A stretch of DNA of 64,000 nucleotides from contig OENT01000895.1 of NCBI GenBank assembly GCA_900239685.1, positions 1 to 64,000 of the forward strand, written 5' to 3'. Position 1 is the stretch's first letter, and every line of letters begins with the position of its first letter. Of this stretch, positions 1 through 12,384 are shown piece after piece. A program made the position numbers and the translations under genes. A model generated the notes under the pieces. That model saw only the letters and a list, made by a program, of their open reading frames with translations, had not been told where the DNA came from and made no database searches. The DNA comes from Rotaria macrura (taxonomy: Eukaryota > Rotifera > Eurotatoria > Philodinida > Philodinidae).

Positions 1-470
1 CGATAGGATTTCGTCGGATAAGAGAAACTCCGATAGAAACATGATCGGATGCCTGTCGGATCCAATGGTCGGAATGATTCTCCTGGGTTATGATGAACCT
101 ATACAGAATACAACTGAGTTTATCTCAAATGGTTTCTTGTATTCAAAACAGCTATTTCATATATATTGACACTTGAATAATAACATCAAGAACAAAGTGA
201 AACTCTTGAGAAATGCACCTATCAATTTTCAACAGAAACTTGTTTAAAACAGCGGTCTTATTACAAAAAATTCATCATAATCTTTTCATGCTTGAGTTTT
301 GGGATGATGACAAATAAACATGGATACAACTTTCTATTTTGCGAGTATTTTAATCATTTCTGTATAAAATAGAAAGGGAGAAGACAACATCAAAAGGATA
401 ACACAATTAAGAGGGAGGAGAAGAGAGGAGGTGAGAAGTGGACACTCTATGCTAGAAAGACGATTGCGAA
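1..470. other. Intergenic, TCGGA-rich left edge
   Basis: No gene seen. The first 100 bases repeat the word TCGGA or its complement about six times, resembling the ends of the small inverted-repeat element at 63.6 kb; this may be the cut end of a related element lying mostly outside the window. The rest, including a purine-rich stretch at 375-440, shows nothing I recognise. Confidence 0.3.
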
Positions 471-1196
471 GGTGTCACCAGAACTGGTCCCATTTAATTG
501 TATCCTAATTCGTCCCATATAGAAAAAAGTCGATTCCGAACTCGTTTCATTCTAATTACGGTCCTGATTAGTTTATCAATTAAGACATTTAGAATAACAT
601 CCATTCATGATGTATTTTGTATCAAGTTTCATGTATGATAAGAAGAAAAAGTTGACTACATTTGTACAAAAAAAGGACAACTAAATGAAGTTTTATTTTT
701 TTTATTAACCTTCACTGTTTTGCCTGATTCAATAACTAATTCAGTTGCAGTTATGAGGCCTTTTTCATATTCGTTCCTTAGTGCAAGAAGTTTTTCATCT
801 ATTTTGTCATCTAGTGTTCTTTCACTTGTTGTAAATCGAAACATGTTAACGTAAAATAGTTGCTATAAAGATATGAACAAAGGTTAAGTTGTCTATACTA
901 TCTTCCACATCATATACGGGTTCAACGAATTCACCACGTTATTAAATAAAGTAGTAAGATGTCACCCTCACTCATGCTACTAATTCTATATGTCTCAATT
1001 GATAAACTAATATGGGCCGTAATTAGAATGGGACGAGTTCGGAATCGACTTTTTTCTATATGGAACGATTTCAGAATCGACTTGTTCTGTATTGGACGGG
1101 TTCGGAATCGACTTTTTTTATATGAGACGACTTAGGACACAATTAAATGGGACCAGTTAGCATGGGACGAGTTATGGGACTACTTCAGGGTAGACC
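471..1196. mobile_element. Non-autonomous inverted-repeat DNA transposon (MITE/foldback) with 8-bp target duplication
   Basis: The element is bounded by the direct repeat ATTGCGAA at 463-470 and 1197-1204, as expected of an 8-bp target-site duplication. Its ends start GGTGT and finish AGACC. The arms at about 480-590 and 997-1170 are inverted copies of each other, sharing blocks such as GGTCCCATTTAATTGT and AATCGACTTTTTTC. The right arm carries the GGAATCGACTT unit three times in tandem. No transposase is visible. An 8-bp duplication fits hAT, P or Merlin families; the ends do not let me choose. The middle holds a short coding-like stretch described separately. Confidence 0.7.
718..848 (-). 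pseudogene. Coding-like exon fragment carried inside the inverted-repeat element
   Basis: On the minus strand about 40 codons read like a real, charged helical protein segment (residues such as TLDDKIDEKLLALRNEYEKG, then ITATELVIES) starting at a methionine at 844 and ending near a plausible donor (AAG|GTTAAT). The remainder of the open frame is low-complexity. It lies between the two arms of the 471-1196 element, so it may be a host exon picked up by the transposon. The family is not recognised, and it could also be chance. Confidence 0.3.
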
Positions 1197-1204
1197 ATTG
1201 CGAA

Positions 1205-4200
1205 AGATAGATAAAAGGAGATAAGCCGCTCTTAGCAACATATCAACCAATATGACCACTATTTTAAACATAAGCGTGGCCAACAAGTCTTCACGAATAA
1301 GTCTCATTTATAAGTTTGCAATTATATTGACGTCTGGTCTTAAATCAAGATCAATGTCTGTTGTAGAATATATCGTTTGTTATGGTAAACGCGAAAAATC
1401 AAAATATGATGAGGAAACCTTATTGTCTTTCTAAATAGAATATCAATTTGTACATTGTTACTAAAGCAAGGTTCGAATACTTATTATCTATTGATGAAAA
1501 TATTTTCTTGATAAACTCGATAAGTGATAAATCATATTTCCTAACATAAAGATATAGGATCTAGGAACGAACATTCATTGGTAGTCGTCAAGTTAAAGGA
1601 TTATTATATGGGAGTCGCCATTTACTGTATCAGAAAAAAAGGAAGTCATTTTTTCTATAATCACACTTCCTCGTCAGTAATGATCTGTTGTTTTTTCAGG
1701 GTACCGTCTTTTTCTACTTCGCGTGCCTTTAGAAGTAAAAGTTGCTATGCTGAAGCCAGTAAACAGTTCCATCGTTGAATTAGTGTTGTTTATATGAAAG
1801 CATAGTCTAAAATTTATTCGAATCTCTAGGATAAGTCTTAAAATAGGAATATAATAAAATCAAATCGTATTCGTGGAATATTATAATGGCACAAATGAAA
1901 ATTCTTGGAAATGTATACCGACAACAGATTTATGACTTTTTAAGACCTAACATTGAAAATAAGATTATCTATAAAAATGCCAGAAGAAGAAACTATCATC
2001 AATTATTTTCAATCGGCAATAGATGTTAATCTTAAAATTTTACGGACCATACATAAGAACGAAAAGAAATATGATAAATTGCTGTAGTTATCATGTTCGA
2101 TTCAAAAATCAATACTATCCTGTAAATCCACTTAACTTAAAAATGAGGATGGGACACATTAAAAACTGATACGAGGATGAACTTATTTCTCTGAAAGGAG
2201 ACACTTTTATAATCACTAATGCTTTGCTTCGAGTGAATTGATTCTCGATGAATGTTATTTGTGACTGAACATTCAGAATCATACAGCCGGAGTTATCTGA
2301 TCAATATGTTCTGAGCTTCTTATTTTAGCTCGTGTATGCTTTCTAGTCTATGCATCTATGTTTATTCATGAATATTTCTTCGAACAGTGATTTCGTTGTC
2401 CAGATCTGTTAATTTCCTGCAATGTGCTGTCAAAGATACGAATTGGCGGTAGAAACAAATTTAGAAAAAAACAGACTAGATTCGGATAAAGTCGTCAGGC
2501 ATTGTTTTCTGAAAAATCCTTCTTTTGTTGGTTTCAAAAATCTAGTTGTTATCATGAAATAGATCTAATTCTTTGAAGAATAGAATTGTATATTCTGTTT
2601 GTCACGAAGAAAAAATATATATGAAGATTCATGATTAGATAAATCATACTATCTATATCAGAATTATATTCGGTGCTATTAGTAGCATTACTTCAATCAA
2701 TTAATAATCCAATTTTCATTAAAAAACCTTGAGTACTACGTAGTTGATATTTCACAGCACTTGTCTAGAAATTAATTTGATCTTTCAATCAAAAATACTT
2801 ATACAAATAGCCATTAATGTATATTCTCAATGAAGACGTCTTGATGAAAATAGAATCAGGCTTCTTCATCTTAACTGATAATAACATCATCAGTCAGAGA
2901 GCTCTCAAAGTTTCATGTTTCTATATGTACATATATTGGATGAATTTAAAATCGATACGAAAAAAAGAGTTGTTTTGTATAAGATTTTATTAAAAACTTA
3001 ATGGGATTTGTTTTTTGATTGACTTAATATTAGCGCTCATGGATAGAAACCTATACAATAAAACTGGTTTAACATTCGACGACACGACATCTAAATGTTT
3101 ATTTTCTAGTTCTTATAACAACTTTTGAGAATTTCGAAAATTTTTTTATCCGATTAAGTGGTAGTAACTCATATAGAGTAAAATATGATTTTTTTTCTCA
3201 TATTGAGTCATATTCGACAATCATAATTAAAAAATTCTCAGAATAATTGAAGTACTTATCGATCAAACAACAAATTTCTGTGTGATTTGTGAAAATAGTG
3301 AGCGAAAAGATACATATCATCAATACTCGATTAAAAATAAGGATCGACCATGACTAACGTTGATTACAGTTTACTTCATACCAAATGTATTTACAATGAT
3401 TGTAAAAATTATTTCAAAAGCAAAGATTTCTAATAAAAAAATGATTCGATTAAGAGAAATTTGCAAATTAAACTCAAGATACAGGTTAAGTTTGAAATGG
3501 TTTCCTCATGGTACAGTTTCCGATAAGGAAACCGTGGAAATCAATTTTTCAATGTTTCTTAAATTTACATGAAGTGCGAGATAGTCTTAGTATTTAGTTT
3601 CATATACTTTGTATCTACCAGTATTCTCAATTCGTATTCAGTTGAATCTAACTAACTGTCGAATCGGCCAATATATTCAATTGTAGTTTAGTTTGTCTCA
3701 ACAAATTCTAACAAAAAACAAAGGATAGTTGAGCTGCCGTGTGATTTTCTAATTGCTCTTATCAGTGTGTACATGTAGTTGAATATAAAGTTGCTCAAGT
3801 TCAGCATTTTTTGCGTCACAATAATGATCTTTTGTCCTTGAAATTTGATACTATTGAAAGAAAGTTTTAGCATTTTTTATTACAGTTTTGTTTTTTTTAA
3901 TGCCAATTGAGTAAAAACTGTTAAGAGCAACCCCAAGAATACGACGTGTGTAATTGAATACTTGATATATATTCTCGTAATGGCAATGAAAATTGGGATT
4001 TAGTTTTTGAAATAAAAGAAAATGATGTACCTCGTAGCTTAATAAACAAGTTTTTTTTTCTTATTTCTATTTCTTTGCCTCAAGTTTATATCGCTTTTTT
4101 TTGCCAAATGTTCTCTTATCGTAAGTTCAATACAAATCTAATTATTACTTCGAGTTCACTGCTCGTATAATCTCTGAATTCTTTTCAAATATGAAATGTT

Positions 4201-7060
4201 TGTTATTCCGTTCGGTTAATAAGTTCGAAATGATGTGCAAGGAAAATTTTCGTAAAAATGTCATTTGTCTAATAAGCTGAGAGAAAGTAGATTTAGTACC
4301 ACGTTGAAGAGCTCGAATTTTTTATTTATCTGATACTTTGAGATATATCTGCAAATCTTTTGCAAACAGAAAACTTAGATATATTATCCAAATACAATTT
4401 AGATCGATAACATGTTTCTAATGTTGTATGTAATTGTTTTTGAATATCACGATGATGATGGAAATTTATTAACTAGAAGTTTGTCTTTCTGATAAAAATG
4501 CATACATAGAAATCAAACTGTCAATATTGAACATAGTGATATACACCGATTAAAGAAGATACATCAACGTTGAATAGAAGAAAGAATGTTTAACATACCT
4601 ATGCTCAAGTTAAAGTAATAGAAAGTATAGCTGGCGTAATAAGCATAAGGTAACTACAGAAATTTTACTCTGACTTATCTAATTGATTTACAGAGAAAAA
4701 CGTACGCACAATTGACTAATGAGCATGTGAAAACGATTAAGTACAAACTATGATTGTTAGAAATTTGAATCCTCAAATGTTAGTCAGCATGAGTTGAGTG
4801 ACGAATAATTCAGATATATTGCCATCGTTCATAAAAAGAAAAGAATTGTTTCAAATATTCATAACTGCACTATTTTATGTGGGAGGAAACAGAAACTTTC
4901 TATTAGAATATATAATGAAGGAAGAAAAAAAACCTCCTCACTCTGATCTCTTTGTTAGCATTTTCTTTGACTGCTTTCATTGTAAAAAGTGATTCCAGTA
5001 TCTACAAACTTCCGAACGCACAAGGCAGTCAGTTGACAAAATTAAGGTGAACTATCGATTGTTTATCAAATTATTAGCATAAACGTGTTTTGATTGGTCA
5101 GTTCTTGTCGATTATTTGTCGGTTTGAATACTTTTTCAGAAAAAATCAAAAGACAGTTTGATAGAGAAACTTTTCTCTATCAATTGTTACAAATCTAAAG
5201 CTCAGCTTATATTTTATGCCGAAGGAAATACACTTTAAATGATCTTGGTTTTGATTGGTCAGATTATATCTATTATTTCTCGATATGAACACTTTTTGGG
5301 AAAAGACTAAATCGGAAGTTCGATAGAGAAAAAATTTCCCTATCGACCTGTGCAAATCAAAAGTTCGGCCTAGTTAATTTTTTCGAGAAATCTTCATAAA
5401 TAGTTAATCTGATATAGTTCCGCTTGACTATGCATATTTTTTCTGTTCTATCAGCTGATTAAAGGGATATGCAACTTTTTCAATGCTTTTAGTCATTTTT
5501 GATTCGTTATTATTTCTGACGAATACTGTGAGAATATTCCCTATCTCCAGAGCTGACTTGTAGAGTGGTAATATACTGACAGTCAAGTCGTCTGACTTAT
5601 CTTTTCAATGACTTATCATTACTAACACATAGTGTATTTTGTCTATCTATGGTAGAAAAGAAGCTACTAACAACATTTTTATTAGCCTTACGTATCATTA
5701 AGTTCTAACACGTATTTCTGAGTTACAGTTTTTTTTAAAATATAATCTTTCTCTTAGTTAAGTTCTTTTCTACTTGTTTATCGTATTGAGACTATGTTCG
5801 TATTCAATTTTGATTACATCAATACCAGGTTTTTAGGAAAGAAGGCAGAAAGGAATCTATTTTTTTGTCGAATTTTATCTAGTGATTGTTCTGCCAATCT
5901 ATAGCGCTAAAGATATACTAGTCAGGTAATATCATTTTTCGAATAAATACAAGAATCATGATCTAAAATTTGAGAATATGATTTTAATGCTTACTAAACA
6001 TCTTATTGTACAGTAATGTTGTGATCAATAGATTTTATTAACAATGTTTGACTTATACTCAGGTTGACACAGATTATTGTCTGGATTCGAATTCTCGAGT
6101 TCGACTACAATAAGTACTTAAGCGATAAATTTGGCATTCTTGAGAATCTCCGAAGATGAAAAGTCAGTCATTATCTAACGACTTTTCCACCGAATCCAGT
6201 AGACTAGGGCTAGTTGTGACAATGTTAATACTCAACATCAATGCAAGATTAGCACCCAAATATGCTGAAAATAAAAATAAGTTGGACACACATTTTGTCT
6301 AGCGAGGAACTTTTATCATCAAAAACTAGTTTCGTATATAAACATCAACAGGAAACAGAAAGTATTAATTCTATGGCTAAGAATCTAATACAGAGTTTCC
6401 ATAGCGGAATGCAGTAGTTTTGAATAGCTATATCGATGTATTCTACCATGTCGACAAAAGAGAAGGTTCGATGTAAAAATGTCTCCTCTATGAAAAACTA
6501 GTTTTTCATCCATGGATTTCACAAGTTAATATTAATAGTCCACTACTAGGATTAGAAATCATCATGGTCGGTCCTTAGTAATCAAAGGCATTCAAAAGCA
6601 AAGATGATTAAATAGTAAGCGATGCTTTGCCATGAATTGCTTTGATTTGAAAGTAAAATTATAGAAGATTCATACCTATGGTGAGCACTATTTATAAAAA
6701 GATGTATTGACTTTAATCGCACAATTTAAATAGAGACCAATCATTAAACGAACTCGTTTTTATCAATGCCAATCAAATGTCTGAATTGTTAGATTCCTTT
6801 ATTTCATTGATTTTACATTAAAATTGCATCGTTGTCTTGTACGATTTGTTTAAATATCACCCACAGTATCTAATCATGATTATTTTTTATTCATATCGTT
6901 TCAAGTCATGGTGAATTGCGTTTCTTTCTATTTTCTATGATAAAGATAATAATACACGCTTTTTCTCTATTACGATCGTTGTCTTGAACTCATCATGAGT
7001 ACAGAACAAGAGAAAACCAGAAGACACAAGGTTATTTTCTTCGTCCTTTATCATCACTCG
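1205..7060. other. Gene-free stretch
   Basis: Six kilobases of AT-rich sequence with stop codons in all frames and no exon chain that I can support. Short open frames at 1.25-1.78, 3.36, 3.7, 4.8 and 5.15 kb have no recognisable domain and low-complexity composition. The only structure seen is the direct repeat at 5086-5370. Confidence 0.6.
5086..5370 (+). repeat. Diverged direct repeat, two copies of about 120 bases
   Basis: Copy 1 is about 5086-5206 and copy 2 about 5247-5370. Both begin TTTTGATTGGTCAG and continue through ATTATTT-TCG, AACACTTTTT and GATAGAGAAA to AAATC-AAAG-TC-GC, with roughly 70-75 percent identity by eye. Each copy contains its own small inverted repeat (GATAGAGAAA...CTATC). 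It may be a tandem pair from a short mobile element. Confidence 0.6.
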
Positions 7061-7069
7061 CTATAAATA
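7061..7069 (+). promoter_or_regulatory. Possible TATA box of the GH13 gene
   Basis: CTATAAATA lies about 140 bases upstream of the chosen start codon and is followed immediately by TGAGTCA, the consensus for bZIP (AP-1 type) factors. The distance allows a 5' untranslated leader. This is a sequence match only. Confidence 0.3.
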
Positions 7070-7208
7070 ATGAGTCATTGATGAATCTACTTGTTCACTC
7101 TCCTCACAAGAACAAAGAACACAAGCATATAGGAATAGGATATACGTAGTAAAGCATTCTGAGCGTTCTAGATTTACATATAGAAAAGTTATAACAGACA
7201 TAGTACTA

Positions 7209-10200
7209 ATGGCCCCTTATACTTTTGAACTTTTCGCACCCTACAATAAACAAGCTGGCCTCCGATTGAAGAATGCCAATGCACGCATGTTTGTATGTAG
7301 TTGTCAATGTGGCTTTTTATCTACAAGTACAATGACGTAATCTATGATAGGGGCTTGATATTCCGATGGAATTAAATGAAGATGATGGCTACTGGCGTGC
7401 AACAATCGATTTAGCTGATGGTAATTGTTCATTTCTTACCATTCAATCTTGCTTTGAATTTCGCTTGTCCTCAAGGTATTTATCATTATCAGTACAAAGT
7501 TGTGACTCAATCGTGGTTTGAAGTGGAACCAGAACCAGCATTACCTGAATATAAACAAGATGAAACTAAAAGTAAAATCTCTTACCCGATTGATTAAGTT
7601 TATGTGAAAAAAAAATATTACTTCAGCATCAGAGGATAATGAACAGATACGAAAAGATCGGCAGGATAAACATGAAAAATTAATTCAAGAAGTACATGAA
7701 CGCAATGAAAAACGACGAGAAGAAAAAAAATTTACAGAAGTTTGGTATACGTTTGTTGATCCATATACAACAGAAGTCGATGAACGCGGTTCAGATGATT
7801 CATGTAAATCAGTTGGTGTATTGACTTTCAACAATGGTAAGAACAAGAAAATACATGGAGTCGTAACGCAGTTTGTATCTATCTTGATTGATATTTTCAG
7901 GTAAAAAAGTCGTAGATAATTATGAATGGAAATATGATAATCATGCTCCATTGGTTTCGAACGACAAATTAATCATCTATGAACTGCATGTCGGTGATTT
8001 CGAAGATAAATTTGTGAATGTGACAGCTAAGATGGATTATTTTGTTCAATTGGGTGTTACAGCTGGTAAAAAGGAATAAGGATGAACCTATAGTCAGCAT
8101 TGAAAGTTTTCATTTGCCTAGTGGAAATTATGCCCATAGAAAAGTTTCCTGGACCAATTGGATGGGGATATACACCGAGATACCATTTCGCTATTCAAAA
8201 TTCATATGGAACAACTGCTGAAATGAAAGAAATGATTGATACGTTTCATAAACATGGAATTCAAGTTATTCTCGATTGTGTCTATAATCATGTAAGTAAA
8301 ACAGTGGCAAATTAGTAATTTTACATGTCATAGAAGTAAATTTGCTTTCTTGAATTGCTTGTTTCCAATCATCCATAAACTCAAATGAACATATTACAGG
8401 CTTGTTCCATGTTAAGTCAACCACAAAAACACACAAACTGTTCGTAAATTTTTTTCTATCTATTTTTGTAGAGCGTTTTTCGTTGATTATTTTAGTGGAA
8501 AGAAATTTGAAAATTCTTGAACGAATAAAATTTTATCGTGAAAATATTGAAAACCCATTTTTATGAAAAACCACTAGGTTTTTCAGTATTTTTATCCTAG
8601 CACCACTATTTCTTGACTGTTTCCGAAAACGCTTTATAGGAAAGGCTAATTCAGATTTTCTCTACAAGGTAGGGTGTGTTTCAAGCTTTTAGAAAAATTG
8701 TTATCAAATGACATTTTTAGTAAATGAGCTAAAACGTAAACATAAATATCTCAAAATGGCTTCATTCTTCTGAAATTCGAAATAGAAAGCTTTGTAGAGC
8801 TGACTTTGCTCTACAAGACCCTGCATTCTGTTGTTCATTAAACATAAGAAAACTTCCGCAAACTATGTTAAAAAATGTTGAGCAATATTCATCATAGGGA
8901 AAGAAAATCATTCTTTTGATGATTTCGTAAATTTAATTTTAGGATATGAAATGTAGAGCCAATAGATATTTTAGAGGTATAGGTATCTAAAATAATAGAA
9001 AGTTTTCTTTTAAGAGAATACTATTACTAACATTACAGTCATCAAATATCTTATATTTTAGTTTCCTGAGATGTATTTGTTTTTTTTTCTAAGTGTCTTT
9101 ACGGAGAGGCTAAAATTAATCCTATCATGCACTTTCTTTCAAACTCGTACATAGTCGCACTATAATGAAAATTAAAACCTACTTAAAAAGCTTTTGAATG
9201 TCTATGAAATGCTTCCTTCATAGTATAAGTTGAGCACATCTTTCAACAATTGGTTCAGCAATGAGATGCTATGATATGATGCCAATAAAAATCGAACTTA
9301 TTTCTGGCTTTAACTAAACATGTATGACGTAAATTGTGTGGGAAAAGTGGTTCGTAGCATTGAATTACTACATCTTGCTCCACTTTGTTGTTCTTAAAGA
9401 CTTGAGAAAGGCATTGTTTGTCGTCATGCTCTATAATTACGAAGTTCTGGGCAGAAATATCTTGGAATGTGTTCACTTGTCGCATAGAAGACAAGTTTTC
9501 TTCTTTTTTTTGACTCTTCTGAAGATGAAATGCAATAGTATGCATTGACGGTCACATATGATTTGACTGTTGAATAGCTCAGCTTGCATTGAGCTCATAG
9601 CCCCGCGACCTTTAGGATGTGTTTGTGCTTATCCAGATCAGGTACAGTGAGCATATGATGGGTGAAGACACCCGTACTATTTTATATGGCATGTGAAGAA
9701 TTATCTGATAAATACCGCATTGAAAAAGAAGATATTTTACAAAAGCAACGATTAGAAATATGAATGGTTCCAACTTTTCTTAATATTAACTTGACTACAA
9801 CTTGATAAGACCTCTACAATACCTGCAGTTCTTATTCATTATTATGTAGATGCTATATGACATCTGACCCAATATCAGTGCATTTCAATATAAGACGATG
9901 TCACAACACTCCATATTCATGTACTTGCTTTTCATAACAACAAGTGATTTCGAATTATTTTAGATACCTATACTTCTAAAATATCTATTGGCTCTAAATT
10001 TCATATCCTAAACTTAAATTTACGAAATCATCAAAAGAATGATTTTCTTTCCCTATGATGAATATTGCTCAACATTTTTTAACATAGTTTGCGGAAGTTT
10101 TCTGATGTTTAATGAACAACAGAATGCAGGGTCTTGTAGAGCAAAGTCAGCTCTACAAAGCTTTCTATTTCGAATTTCAGAAGAATGAAGCCATTTTGAG

Positions 10201-12384
10201 ATATTTATGTTTACGTTTTAGCTCATTTACTAAAAATGTCATTTAATAACAATTTTTCTAAAAGCTTGAAACAGACCCTACCTTCTAGAGAAAATCTGAA
10301 CTAGCCTTTCCTAAAAAAGCGTTTTCTGAAACAGTCGAGAAATAGTGGTGCTAGGATAAAAATACTGAAAAACCTAGTAGTTTTTCATGAAAATGGGTTT
10401 TCGATATTTTCGCAATCAAATTTTATTCGTTCAAGAATTTTCAAATTTCTTTTCACTAAAATAATCAACGAAAAACAACTTTCGAACACTCTGTGTTTTT
10501 CTTGTCGTTGACTTACCATGGAACAAATCTATACGAAAAATCTGAAGATACATTTTTTCAAGAATGAATTTCTACATTCAGACAGAATATTACGTTCGTA
10601 AACATTCCTAAAAAACTCATTGCATCGTAATAAGGTACAGGTTCATGTCTAAAGTTTTTCGATAAACTGGATTTCGTCTCGAAAACATGGCGTTTCAATT
10701 TTAGCGTTGCTGTGAGTCTGTGTTTCATTTTTCCTTCACATTCTTCAATTTTTTTTCTACTCTGTAAAACATCATGGTTTCTCATAAAGCATTAATGTTT
10801 TCAATCGGAATTTTGTTGAATGAATTTTATGAAATTTTCGAGAATTAGAAATAGTTTCTCCCGAAAAAGTTGAAAGATCATATAATTAAAAATTTTTATG
10901 GACTAAAGAACTTACATACTGGCATTGTGTCAAGAAAGAAACAAAACATATTTCATTCATTTCAGTGTGATGTTGCTGCTCCATTTACAGCGATCGATCA
11001 TGACTATTGGTAAATAAATTTGATTGATTAATAGAAAAATATTTCAATAAATCACCTGACATTTAGGTTTCTTCATGAACCAAAAGATCGAGTTTGGTCT
11101 TGGGGACCAGTAAGTTCGTGTGATTTCTAAATATTGTTGAATAGAATTACTTTATTAAAAACACAGGAATGGAATTTTGAGAAATATGATGAAAAGTATA
11201 AAATTTGGCCAGCAAGAAAATATGTCAGTGAATCGATTAAATACTTCATTAATGAATTTCACATCGATGGTAATTCATCATAGTTGTTTCCATCGAGATA
11301 AAATATCTAATTTCCATTCTGTACTTGGGTAGGAATACGTTTTGATGCAGCTGCTCAAATAGCTAATGATAACTATCTTAAACTTCTTGTTCAAGAAATA
11401 AAACAAGTGGCTCGAGAACGGTATTCACTATCGACCATATACTTGGGTTGCGTACACGAATTCTTACCGTTTTATTCTTTTTCAATTTAGTGGCTTCGGA
11501 GCTGAATTTTATTGTGTTGGTGAATATTTACCTGATAAACCGGAACATGTGATATCTAATGGCGGTCCTATGGATGGTGTTTGGCATGAAAGTTTCTATT
11601 TCAAATTACGTGAATCTGTCGGTGAAACTTCGCCAAAGTTGAACGAACTCAAAGATGTCATTGATGCTCGTCGACAAGGATATCACAACACTACTGATGT
11701 TGTTAATTATCAATCAAATCATGATCATGATCGTCTATTAGTTGACCTTGGTTAGTTAAAGAAAGACGAAGCGAGTGAAACATAAGAACTAATAAAAAAC
11801 AATGACTTCTTTCTATAGGTAAACAAGATAAATTATTTGATGAAGAAGCATTCCGTCGTGTACGGATGGCACTTGCAATTCAAGCAACATCGTTTGGTCT
11901 CTTGATGATTTGGATGGGAGCAGAAATTGGTGAATACAAAGACAAAACATCAGGTGTAGCAAAACTTGATTGGGGTCTAATTGAAGATCGAGCTGATAAT
12001 TCGAATATGATCAATAAAAAACAATTACAATATTTTAAAGATGTCATTCAATTACGAAAATTGAATTCCGCATTAACGAGTCCCAATCTAGAGTTTATAT
12101 TTGAACACGAGAATGATTTAGTTTTAGCTTGGCATCGATGGAATTCTTCTAGTCAAGATACACATAATCAAGACAATCATGTTATCATAGTGTGTAATTG
12201 GGCAATGCAAACAACATACGAAAAGTATGAAATATCGAATATTCCACAAAATGGTCAATGGTATGAATGGCTTGATAATGACAAAGAGTATATAGTTGAA
12301 AATAATAAGTTAACTATTGAAAACTTTCAAAATCATTCGGCTAGAATTTTTGTTTATCAAAAAAAACGAAATACAGAAAGTTAA
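7209..12384 (+). CDS. GH13 alpha-glucan enzyme (branching-enzyme / malto-oligosyltrehalose-trehalohydrolase-like)
   Basis: Twelve exons (7209-7292, 7351-7420, 7476-7571, 7627-7836, 7901-8065, 8122-8291, 10966-11009, 11067-11109, 11167-11269, 11333-11420, 11491-11750, 11819-12384) give 632 residues with all phases matching. An N-terminal beta-sandwich like CBM48/E-set (about 1-85) precedes a charged linker and a GH13 barrel. Visible motifs: GVTAVEIMPI and GWGYTPRYHFA, region I DCVYNH (260-265), region II GIRFDAA with nucleophile D333, region III CVGEY with acid/base E369, region IV NHD with D436. All three catalytic residues are present, so activity on alpha-1,4/1,6-glucans or maltooligosyl-trehalose is likely. 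The barrel sequence resembles bacterial GlgB/TreZ-type GH13 rather than the animal glycogen branching enzyme, suggesting horizontal origin followed by intron gain. Exact specificity cannot be told. No signal peptide, so probably cytosolic. A polyadenylation signal AATAAA follows at 12579. Confidence 0.88.
8402..10528. mobile_element. Foldback-type DNA element with ~0.6-kb inverted arms, inserted in GH13 intron 6
   Basis: The left arm (about 8402-8996) and right arm (about 9954-10528) are reverse complements at roughly 90 percent identity; for example TTGTTCCATG at the left end matches CATGGAACAA at the right end, and GCAGGGTCTTGTAGAGC appears inverted near 10130. The spacer of about 950 bases holds a minus-strand open frame of 96 codons (9255-9545) with several His and Cys but no family I know. 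No target duplication is evident. The other introns of this gene are 55-70 bases, so the element explains the 2674-base intron. The insertion does not touch the splice sites. Confidence 0.75.

Noticed and set aside
9255-9545. 96-codon minus-strand frame in the loop of the GH13-intron element
   Set aside because: It has His and Cys residues but no recognisable transposase or zinc-finger pattern and overlaps an equally long frame on the other strand; kept only as part of the element.
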